From the NCBI RefSeq assembly GCF_900188005.1, contig NZ_FZNR01000008.1, positions 124,001 through 188,000 on the forward strand: DNA of 64,000 nucleotides, in the 5' to 3' direction. Numbering within the stretch: the stretch's first letter is position 1; each line of letters starts with the position of its first letter. This document shows positions 57,515 to 64,000 of the stretch, one piece after another. Origin of the DNA: Actinoplanes regularis. Lineage in GTDB: Bacteria > Actinomycetota > Actinomycetes > Mycobacteriales > Micromonosporaceae. Position numbers and translations under genes: made by a program. The notes beneath the pieces are model-generated. The model did no database searches and had not been told where the DNA came from. It saw nothing but the letters and a program-made list of their open reading frames with translations.

Positions 57515-59286
57515 GGAACCGTGGTGAGCACCGGAACGGTCAGGGCGGCCCAGTCGTGGACACCGTCCCCGGCGTGCTCCGCGTCGCGCAGTCCGTGCAG
57601 CACCATCGGCCCGCGACCGGCCGTGTGGGCCCGGTCCAGCGCGGGCAGGTCGAACGGTGTCGAGCTGAACTGTTCCTCGGCGACCAGCAGTTTCAGCCAC
57701 TCACGGACCGAGCTGCCGGGCCGCACCGGCCGGCCGGGAGGGAGGGAGACTCTCACCGGGCGCCGGTTCAGCGCCCAGCCGTCCGATCGGGCGTCGATGA
57801 AGGCGCCCTCGAAGAGTTCGGCGTGCACCCGGTATCCGCTGGTCAGATCGAGAAGCACGCAGTAGAGGCGGCGGCCGGTACGGTTGCGGAGACGGATGAG
57901 GATCTCCGGCGGAGCCCCCTCCTCGTACCACAGATGAATCTCGCCACCCTCGGCCACGATCGGCGTGGCACCCTCCCCGGCCGGAATGATCTCCAGGCTT
58001 ACCGCCCCGGCCAGGCGGGACAGCGGGTTGTTCAGATCCCGGATCTGCCGCCAGCGGGCGACATGCTCCAGGCGCGGCAGCAGCGGCCCGGAACCGTCGA
58101 TCACCTTGCCGTCCGGCCCCTCGATCCGGACGCCGTCGACCACCCGCAGCTCAGGTGCCTCGGACGGACCCGCGAGACGCACGAAGGGCGACCTGCCGAT
58201 CGTCTCCGCCGGGACGCCGGCGACGGTGGTGGCCGGCAGCGGCACCCGGGAGAAGACCACCGGGTACTGCCGCTCCGGATCGGGTCGCCAGCCGAGCGGG
58301 GTGACCAGGCTGCGTTCGGTCAGCACCCGCGTCACCCGGGCCTCCTTCGGAGCGCCGCTTCCCGGCAGCGCGACCCGCAGGTCGTCGTCGCCGGCCGGCG
58401 GCAGCCCGTGGCACGAACCGGCGTCCAGCTCCCAGCCCTGCCGGCCGGACCGGATCAGCATGCCGGCCTCGGGCCGCACCGTCGCACCGCCGAGGAACGG
58501 CTGGTCGGGCAGGCCCGGCACCTCCGGGTACAGCCTCGGGACCTGGTTGAACGAGCGCGCCTCGACGTCGACCCGGGCCGCGACCAGCAGCTCGCGGTAG
58601 GTCTCCGGACCGAGCCGGTTGAGGGCCCGGAGCAGCGCCCAGCTGAAGACGCCGCGCCACTGCCCGTCCAGCTCCATCTCGAGGGCGAACTCGAACCGCC
58701 GGGCCGCGGCGAGCGCCACGTGCCGCGCCGTCGAACGGCCCACCGTCTCGTAGGGGCGTCCACCCAACTCCGGCAGCAGGGCCGGGCGCACCGGCTTCGC
58801 GCGCAGGCTGGGCACCGCGCGCACCAGCGCGGTGTCCCGGCTCGCGCCTTCGCTGTGACAGCTGTCGAGCACGACCGCGACATGGGCGCCACGCCCGGCG
58901 ATCTCGTCGAGCAGCAGCGAGAGCTCCTTGTCGAGCAGGTCCGGGACGCCCGGGGTGCGACTGTCGGCGCAGACCAGGGTCTGCATCATCGGCCCGGACT
59001 CCAGGTGCTGGAGGCCCTCCGGTACGCGTAGCTCCGAGCCGTGGCCGCTGAACCAGAAGAGGGCGGTGTCGCCGCGACGGGCCCGGCCGAGGTGCCGGTG
59101 GATCCCGTCGATGACGGCGGCGCGGGTGGCGGCCGCGTCGTGCAGCTCCTCGATCTTCGCCGCGGGACACCTGCTGCGCAGGAACGCCGCGGCGGCGACG
59201 ACATCGTTCCGGCAGCCGCGCAGGTCGGTCACCGATTTCGCGTCGTACGCATCGATACCGGCCAGGAGTACGAAGACGTCGCCCAT
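57451..59286 (-). CDS. Caspase-family (peptidase C14) protein
   Basis: A 611-residue protein. The N-terminal ~250 residues are a metacaspase/paracaspase-like peptidase C14 domain with VFVLLAGIDAYDAKSVTDLR, catalytic His82 in LFWFSGHGSELR and Cys143 in VAVVLDSCHSEGASR. The rest is a beta-rich accessory region with a peptidase-independent domain in ~270-611, including LRNRTGRRLYCVLLDLTSGY, an N-terminal motif of accessory modules seen with caspase-like proteins. ATG 59284-59286 gives a family-typical start; an upstream ATG at 59307 would add 7 residues. Convergent with and overlapping the pseudo-CHAT gene. A second cysteine-protease effector beside CHAT. Confidence 0.85.
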   Translation of the reverse strand: MGDVFVLLAGIDAYDAKSVTDLRGCRNDVVAAAAFLRSRCPAAKIEELHDAAATRAAVIDGIHRHLGRARRGDTALFWFSGHGSELRVPEGLQHLESGPMMQTLVCADSRTPGVPDLLDKELSLLLDEIAGRGAHVAVVLDSCHSEGASRDTALVRAVPSLRAKPVRPALLPELGGRPYETVGRSTARHVALAAARRFEFALEMELDGQWRGVFSWALLRALNRLGPETYRELLVAARVDVEARSFNQVPRLYPEVPGLPDQPFLGGATVRPEAGMLIRSGRQGWELDAGSCHGLPPAGDDDLRVALPGSGAPKEARVTRVLTERSLVTPLGWRPDPERQYPVVFSRVPLPATTVAGVPAETIGRSPFVRLAGPSEAPELRVVDGVRIEGPDGKVIDGSGPLLPRLEHVARWRQIRDLNNPLSRLAGAVSLEIIPAGEGATPIVAEGGEIHLWYEEGAPPEILIRLRNRTGRRLYCVLLDLTSGYRVHAELFEGAFIDARSDGWALNRRPVRVSLPPGRPVRPGSSVREWLKLLVAEEQFSSTPFDLPALDRAHTAGRGPMVLHGLRDAEHAGDGVHDWAALTVPVLTTVPQKTPRWTSPLAMLRSWRRTA

Positions 59287-59377
59287 CGAACCAGTATCCG
59301 CGCCCATCGATGGCGGCCTGAACGCGCGAAGAGGCCCGGCCCGCGACCAGGCGAGCCGAGCCTCCTCAATCGACGGA

Positions 59378-60457
59378 TCAGCTTCGGACAGCCGGCAGGC
59401 CGAACGGCGGGATCCCCGTCACCCCCGGAAACGGGCCGATGAAGTTGTCGAGGTCATCGAGCATGGCGTCGACGAGACACAGAGCGCCGGCGGGATTCAG
59501 GTCGATGAGGCCCGGAATCTGGAACGGCAGGTTCATCAACGGCCAGCCGGCGGCGACGTTGCCGGCCAGCAGGGACCGGGTGGTCGCCCCGTTCAGATAG
59601 GAGATGCCGGCGTCACGGATGGCCCAGGCCTCGATGTGGTCGTCACCGTTCAACGGGTCGAGGTCGCTGTCGAGGGCCACCATCAGGGTCGAGCCGTTCG
59701 GGGTGATCGCCAGGTCCCGTACCACCGAACCGCTGCCGACCTCGGCGATGACATACGGCAGGGCGATCTGATCGGCGGTCCTGACCGGCATGATGACGCC
59801 GTTGGACCCGGCGACGAAGACCCGGCTTCCGTCGGGGCTCGCGGTCACCGCGATCGGTTCGAAGGTGGCCGGCGTCCAGCGGCCCACCGGGATGCCGTCC
59901 GCCCGGTAGGCCGTGATCGCGCCGACGGCGCTGTTCACGACATAGATGACGTCGCTGCCGCCGACATTGGCGACCGCGATGCCGTTGGGACTGCCGAACG
60001 TGCCGATCTCGCCTCTTCCGGTCGGCGCTCCGGTGCCGGCGTCCAGGACAAGGATCTTGTTGCTGGCCGGGGCGGTGACATACATGGTGTCGCTGTCGGT
60101 GCTGAAGGCGATGTCTCCGGGTTCGACGCAGTCGTCGGGCAGGGGTACCGATACCCATGCGGGAATACTGTTGATTTTGACCATTTTGAGGATGCTCGTG
60201 GACGCGGGTGTGGCGTTGATCGCCCACACGTGCGTCCCGTCCCGAGAGATGCGGATCTTTCCCGGAATCAGCGTTCCGACGGTCTGGGCCATGGCCTCCT
60301 TCGTGACGATCGGGGCGGCCTGGGCCGGTGTGCCGGCCATTACCGCTGCTGTCACTCCGATGAGCAGGCCCGCCGCGGCGGACCTTCCGATGGCGGTGGC
60401 ATCGCGGAGGCGTCGTCGCCTCACCTCCGAAGCCGCGCCAATCACGCTAAGTGGCAT
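59378..60457 (-). CDS. Secreted YVTN/beta-propeller-like protein
   Basis: A 359-residue protein. A basic region and hydrophobic signal (~24-45, SAAAGLLIGVTAAVMAGTPA QAAPI) precede repeated beta-propeller blades with the YVTN-like pattern (KIRISRDGTHVWAINATPAS, IAFSTDSDTMYVTAPASNKI, AVANVGGSDVIYVVNSAVGA, VTASPDGSRVFVAGSNGVIM, LAITPNGSTLMVALDSDLDP). No enzymatic motif, so probably a binding or structural secreted protein. The ATG at 60455-60457 places the signal peptide at the N-terminus; an upstream ATG at 60598 is too long. Unrelated in function to the adjacent caspase gene as far as can be seen. Confidence 0.83.
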   Translation of the reverse strand: MPLSVIGAASEVRRRRLRDATAIGRSAAAGLLIGVTAAVMAGTPAQAAPIVTKEAMAQTVGTLIPGKIRISRDGTHVWAINATPASTSILKMVKINSIPAWVSVPLPDDCVEPGDIAFSTDSDTMYVTAPASNKILVLDAGTGAPTGRGEIGTFGSPNGIAVANVGGSDVIYVVNSAVGAITAYRADGIPVGRWTPATFEPIAVTASPDGSRVFVAGSNGVIMPVRTADQIALPYVIAEVGSGSVVRDLAITPNGSTLMVALDSDLDPLNGDDHIEAWAIRDAGISYLNGATTRSLLAGNVAAGWPLMNLPFQIPGLIDLNPAGALCLVDAMLDDLDNFIGPFPGVTGIPPFGLPAVRS

Positions 60458-60704
60458 ACCGATCACCCTAGGTGGCAGCAACGATCGCCGGGCCGGAGTT
60501 TCCGGAGCTCCCGGAAAGCACTTGATGGGCCGCAAAGATCCCCCTGACCACATTGGTGTCAACGACCGCGATGTGACCGATGGGGCGCCCGTGGCCACTC
60601 GCGGCAGCCATCGGTGCTGGCACGAACACGTGATCCACTTCGGTCAGCGGCTCCATAGAGTTCTGCCATCGCCTGAACACGAACTTTCACGGGGAGATAT
60701 AACG

Positions 60705-61202
60705 ATGTCCGCTCGCACCTTCGCCGCCCTCGCCCTCGGTGCCGGTTTCCTGGCCAGCCTCGCCGCCTGTGGCAGCACCGCCACCCCGACGACCGCCGCC
60801 ACGGCCGCTCCGGTCGCCAGCTCCGCGCCCGCCCCGGTGGCCTCCACCGCCGCGCCCGCCCCGGCGAAGACCGCTCCGGCCTCGACGAAGACCGTCGCCT
60901 CAAATGACTCCGTGTGCCCGGCGACGGAAGCGACCCTGATGGATGCGCTCGAGCGCAAGATCGGCAAGAAGCCGCGGAAGGACCTCCGCATGAACTCGAT
61001 CGTGTGCCACAACGGCGGTTGGGCGATCACGAACGTGGACTCCCCCGGCCAGGAAGGCACGGTCCAGACCTATCGGTACGCGTCCGGCGAGTGGAAGTAC
61101 TTCGTCGGTGGCAGTGCCGGTTACTGCAGTGGCGTCCCGTCCGAGATCCAGAAGTACTTCGGGGAGCACGGGCGCGGTTGCGACACTTTCTCCAACTCGT
61201 GA
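60705..61202 (+). CDS. Small secreted lipoprotein of unknown function
   Basis: A 165-residue lipoprotein. Signal with lipobox LASLAACGS (Cys at ~22), a Thr/Ala/Pro linker to ~65, then a compact C-terminal domain with four cysteines (CPATEATLMDALERKIGKKP, NSIVCHNGGWAITNVDSPGQ, YCSGVPSEIQKYFGEHGRGC) that probably form disulfides outside the cell. The ATG at 60705 follows GGGGAG (60691-60696). A strong hairpin follows the gene and it converges on a MerR regulator. Function unknown. Confidence 0.8.
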   Translation: MSARTFAALALGAGFLASLAACGSTATPTTAATAAPVASSAPAPVASTAAPAPAKTAPASTKTVASNDSVCPATEATLMDALERKIGKKPRKDLRMNSIVCHNGGWAITNVDSPGQEGTVQTYRYASGEWKYFVGGSAGYCSGVPSEIQKYFGEHGRGCDTFSNS

Positions 61203-61209
61203 CGCCGCG

Positions 61210-61244
61210 GACGGCCCTTCTCCCGCCAGCGGGGAAGGGCCGTC
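61210..61244. terminator. Bidirectional hairpin terminator
   Basis: GACGGCCCTTC (61210-61220) pairs with GAAGGGCCGTC (61234-61244), with an inner CCCGC/GCGGG helix, between the convergent lipoprotein and MerR genes. Perfect 11-bp outer stem. Confidence 0.75.
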
Positions 61245-61254
61245 GATCGTTCGT

Positions 61255-61575
61255 TCAGGCGGCGCCGCCCTCTTGCTGGCGCCGGTATTGCTGGTTCTGC
61301 CGAAGGGCCTCTTCGAGCTGGTCCTCGAGGGTGATGATCCGGCAGGCGGCTTCCAGAGCCGTGCCCTGATCGACCAACTCTCGGGCCCGTGCGGCGAGGC
61401 GCAACTGGTGACGGGAGTAGCGGCGGTGTCCGCCGGCGGATCGGAACGGGGTGATCAGTTTCGCGTCGTCGAGCCGGCGCAGGAAGTCCTGCGTGGCGCC
61501 GGTGATCTCCGCGGCGCGGCCCATCGTGTAAGCGGGGTAGTCGTCGTCACCGAACATGTCGTCGGGTCCTGCCAT
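61255..61575 (-). CDS. MerR-family DNA-binding regulator
   Basis: A 106-residue regulator. The MerR helix-turn-helix is YPAYTMGRAAEITGATQDFL with RRLDDAKLITPFRSAGGHRR and YSRHQLRLAARARELVDQGT, then a coiled-coil (LEAACRIITLEDQLEEALRQ). It resembles small actinomycete MerR proteins controlling stress or antibiotic responses. The ATG at 61573-61575 lies after AAGGCAGGA; the frame is open far upstream through a structured leader. A perfect 12-bp hairpin 19 nt upstream suggests control of its own expression. Confidence 0.85.
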   Translation of the reverse strand: MAGPDDMFGDDDYPAYTMGRAAEITGATQDFLRRLDDAKLITPFRSAGGHRRYSRHQLRLAARARELVDQGTALEAACRIITLEDQLEEALRQNQQYRRQQEGGAA

Positions 61576-62005
61576 TCCTGCCTTCCATGACGAGGGCCCC
61601 GGTGCAGAAGCACCGGGGCCCAGGGTAGTGGGTCGAAAACGATCCAACAGTGTCCTGACCTCCTTTTCCTCTGCCTCTACATGCTGTAGTGCTCTCGTGC
61701 TGTTCGCCGCATGGGTGCGGTGAACTGTCCAACTCGTCGGCGTCTTTAAAAGATCTTCGCTCTCGATGAGAGGAAGACTACCCATTCACGGCGAGAATGT
61801 CTAGCTCGCTGATCATAGGTTTTCTTGCCGCACCGCCGGGGCCTCCCGCACCTCGAGCGTCACCTGATCGTCCCGACTCATCCGTTATGGGTGATGTGCG
61901 GGCCGGGCGGAGAACCGAGGGTTGTTCCGGCGCCCATCGTCCTCAGCAGCGGAAATCGTGTCCCGAGGTTTGCAGGAGCCCGATCCGACAGAAGGGCCGA
62001 CCGGC
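61576..62005. other. Divergent region between MerR and phosphoketolase genes
   Basis: No gene recognised in 430 bp. On the minus side, the MerR leader contains a perfect 12-bp hairpin, GGGCCCCGGTGC (61594-61605) / GCACCGGGGCCC (61610-61621), with an AGAA loop, and further upstream a strong AAAAGGAGG (61659-61667) with no well-placed start codon downstream (the nearest in-frame candidates, CTG 61647 and TTG 61644, are too far). This could be a leader-peptide or attenuation arrangement. The right part should contain the phosphoketolase promoter. Confidence 0.4.
61594..61621 (-). promoter_or_regulatory. Perfect leader hairpin upstream of merR
   Basis: A 12-bp stem with tetraloop AGAA, 19 nt before the MerR start codon. 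Too close to the start to be an ordinary terminator of an upstream gene, so regulation of this gene's transcription or translation is more likely. A promoter element of the divergent gene is the alternative. Confidence 0.5.
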
Positions 62006-64000
62006 ATGTACACGTTCGACACCACCCTCTCCAGCGCGGTGAGCACCGGTGACGGCCGCCAGGCGGCACCCGGTCCACTCGACCCGGAAACGCTCGACCG
62101 CATGCTGCGCTACTGGCACGCGGCGAACTACCTGACCGTCGCGCAGATCTACCTGCAGGAGAACCCGCTGCTGCGGGAGCCGCTGCGGGCCGAACACGTC
62201 AAGCCCCGGCTGCTCGGCCACTGGGGCACCTCCCCCGGACTCAGCCTGATCTACACCCACCTCAACCGGCTGATCTCGGAACGCGACGCCGACGTCATCT
62301 ACCTGGCCGGGCCGGGGCACGGCGGGCCGGCGCTGGTGGGGCACGCGTACCTGGAGGGCACCTACTCGGAGGTCTACCCGGAGGTGTCGCAGGACGTGGC
62401 GGGGCTGCGGCTGCTGTGCCGGCGGTTCTCCACCCCCGGCGGGATCCCCAGCCATGTGAGCGTGCAGACGCCCGGCTCCGTCCACGAGGGCGGCGAACTG
62501 GGCTACGTGCTGTCGCACGCCTTCGGCGCGGCTTTCGACAACCCGGACCTGATCGTCGCTGCGGTGGTCGGCGACGGCGAGGCGGAATCCGGGCCACTGG
62601 CCGGCGCGTGGCGCGGCACCGCCTTCCTCAATCCGGCACGCGACGGTGCCGTACTGCCGATCCTGCACCTCAACGGCTACAAGATCAGCGGGCCGACGGT
62701 GCTGGGCCGGGAGACCGACGACAACCTCCGCGCGTTCCTGCAGGGCAACGGCTACGAGGCGCTCTTCGTCGAGGGCGACGACCCGGCCCGCGTGCACCAG
62801 GCGTTCGCCGCGGCCCTGGACATCTCCCACAACCGGATCCGTGCGATCCAGGAGGCGGCACGCGACCACGGGCTGTTCGAGCGTCCGCGCTGGCCGGCCA
62901 TCGTGCTGCGGACACCGAAGGGCTGGACCGGGCCGAAGGAGGTGGACGGGCGGCCCGCCGAAGGCACGTTCCGGTCACACCAGGTGCCGATGACCGACAC
63001 CCGGACCAACCCGGCTCACCTGGCGCAACTGGAGGAGTGGCTGCGGTCGTACCGGCCGGAGGAGCTCTTCGACAACAACGGGCGGCTGATTCCCGAACTG
63101 GCCGGCCTGGCACCGCGTGGCACCCGCCGGATCAGCGCGAATCCGCACGCCAACGGCGGGAGCATCCTCGTCGACCTGGATCTCCCGGACTTCCGTGACT
63201 ACGCGGTGGAGGTGGACCCGAAGCAACCGGCCGTGATCCGGCAGGAGTCCACCCGCCGGCTCGGCATGATGCTCCGCGACATCTACACCCGCAACGCGGA
63301 GCAGGCGAACTTCCGGCTGTTCTGCCCGGACGAGACGAACTCGAACCGGCTGGGCAACGTCTTCGAGGTGGAGAACCGCTGCTTCGTCGGGCCCACCCTC
63401 GACATCGACGACCACCTTTCCCCGGACGGCCGGGTGATGGAGGTGCTCAGCGAGCACCTCTGCGAAGGCTGGCTGGAGGGGTACACCCTGACCGGGCGGC
63501 ACGGGATCTTCGCCACCTACGAGGCGTTCGCGATGGTGTCCGCGTCGATGACGGTGCAGCACACCAAGTGGTTGCAGGAGGCGATGAACCTGCCCTGGCG
63601 GGCGCCGGTGGCGTCGCTGAACATCCTGCTCACCTCGACCTGCTGGCGTAACGACCACAACGGCTTCAGCCACCAGGGCCCCGGGCTGATCGACGTGATG
63701 CTGTCCAAGCGCGGCACGGTCACCCGGATCTACCTGCCCCCGGACGCCAACTGCCTGCTCTCGGTCGCCGACCACTGCCTGCGCAGCCGTAACTACGTGA
63801 ACCTGATCGTGCAGGACAAGCAGCCGCAACTGCAGTTCCTGGACATGGACCAGGCCATCGAGCACTGCGACCGGGGTGCCTCCATCTGGCATCGGGCGAG
63901 CAACGACGACGGCGGCGACCCGGACGTGGTGCTGGGCTGCGCCGGCGACATCTCCACCCAGGAGACCGTGGCCGCCGCCTGGTTCCTCCGCCAGATCGCG
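62006..64000 (+). CDS. Phosphoketolase (partial, C-terminus off window)
   Basis: The first 665 codons of a thiamine-diphosphate enzyme that splits xylulose-5-phosphate or fructose-6-phosphate into acetyl phosphate and an aldose phosphate. Family segments are plain: LDRMLRYWHAANYLTVAQIY, WGTSPGLSLIYTHLNRLISE, AGPGHGGPALVGHAYLEGTY, GELGYVLSHAFGAAFDNPDL, VGDGEAESGPLAGAW (ThDP-binding GDGEAE) and NILLTSTCWRNDHNGFSHQG. The ATG at 62006 follows AGAAGG with an 11-nt spacer. Full enzymes are ~800 residues, so ~140 residues are missing at the right edge. Acetate kinase or phosphotransacetylase may follow outside the window. Confidence 0.95.
   Translation, partial: MYTFDTTLSSAVSTGDGRQAAPGPLDPETLDRMLRYWHAANYLTVAQIYLQENPLLREPLRAEHVKPRLLGHWGTSPGLSLIYTHLNRLISERDADVIYLAGPGHGGPALVGHAYLEGTYSEVYPEVSQDVAGLRLLCRRFSTPGGIPSHVSVQTPGSVHEGGELGYVLSHAFGAAFDNPDLIVAAVVGDGEAESGPLAGAWRGTAFLNPARDGAVLPILHLNGYKISGPTVLGRETDDNLRAFLQGNGYEALFVEGDDPARVHQAFAAALDISHNRIRAIQEAARDHGLFERPRWPAIVLRTPKGWTGPKEVDGRPAEGTFRSHQVPMTDTRTNPAHLAQLEEWLRSYRPEELFDNNGRLIPELAGLAPRGTRRISANPHANGGSILVDLDLPDFRDYAVEVDPKQPAVIRQESTRRLGMMLRDIYTRNAEQANFRLFCPDETNSNRLGNVFEVENRCFVGPTLDIDDHLSPDGRVMEVLSEHLCEGWLEGYTLTGRHGIFATYEAFAMVSASMTVQHTKWLQEAMNLPWRAPVASLNILLTSTCWRNDHNGFSHQGPGLIDVMLSKRGTVTRIYLPPDANCLLSVADHCLRSRNYVNLIVQDKQPQLQFLDMDQAIEHCDRGASIWHRASNDDGGDPDVVLGCAGDISTQETVAAAWFLRQIA

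Overview
The window is high-GC DNA from a filamentous actinomycete, most likely a Micromonosporaceae member such as Actinoplanes. This is inferred from gene content: DUF397 with a DUF5753-type XRE regulator, a SAM-dependent methyltransferase of the actinomycete PF04672 family, DUF3040, Roadblock/LC7, frequent GTG/TTG starts and strong purine-rich ribosome binding sites. No rRNA, tRNA, CRISPR array or insertion sequence was recognised. All assignments come from reading the translated sequence; no database search was run.

Layout. 1-9700: a TetR repressor divergent from a 14-helix MFS exporter, a TPR-GGDEF diguanylate cyclase, a methyltransferase, an XRE/DUF397 regulatory cluster, a RutE-type nitroreductase, DUF3040 and purC. 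10148-18932: a defence locus with visibly lower GC. A 5-methylcytosine methyltransferase converges on a tightly overlapped operon encoding a Z1-domain ATPase, a DUF4420 PD-(D/E)XK protein, a MutL/MORC-like GHKL ATPase, two proteins of unknown function and a Vsr-type nickase. 19351-25516: extracellular functions, comprising a DUF305 lipoprotein overlapping a chitin/cellulose LPMO, a two-component system, a secreted unknown and an M4 metalloprotease with a P domain. 25746-33095: BioY, GNAT, Roadblock and ArsR genes, then a sigma/anti-sigma/ABC-transporter operon whose cistron junctions carry four copies of a repeat encoding coupled 22-26 residue micro-ORFs, then an alpha/beta hydrolase. 33147-38037: a sugar-catabolism-like operon (Gfo/Idh/MocA, DUF993, TIM-barrel isomerase) behind a LacI-type palindrome, and a YtcJ-type amidohydrolase. 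38175-42706: a nitrate reductase fused to its flavoprotein reductase, and thymidine kinase.

42910-59286: a large conflict-system-like cluster. It runs GrpE-like protein, Hsp70 with a short C-terminus, fibronectin-III protein, zinc-ribbon GTPase, GAP1-N2-type protein, membrane-anchored zinc-ribbon GTPase, a 50-residue membrane protein, a TPR-CHAT protease and a second CHAT-like protein that has lost both catalytic residues. A caspase-family protease follows on the opposite strand, with overlapping 3' ends. The likely logic is sensing or assembly by the chaperone and GTPase modules, with two predicted caspase-clan proteases as effectors. 59378-64000: a secreted beta-propeller, a small lipoprotein, a MerR regulator with a structured leader, and the first 665 codons of phosphoketolase.

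The most unusual feature is the micro-ORF repeat at 28535-28757 and 30028-30096. Each unit carries a start codon, a short peptide, a strong Shine-Dalgarno and a stop that overlaps the next start. It looks like a portable translational-coupling module inserted between cistrons. The defence locus and the GTPase/CHAT/caspase cluster fit computationally described conflict-system families, but both contain parts I cannot name.
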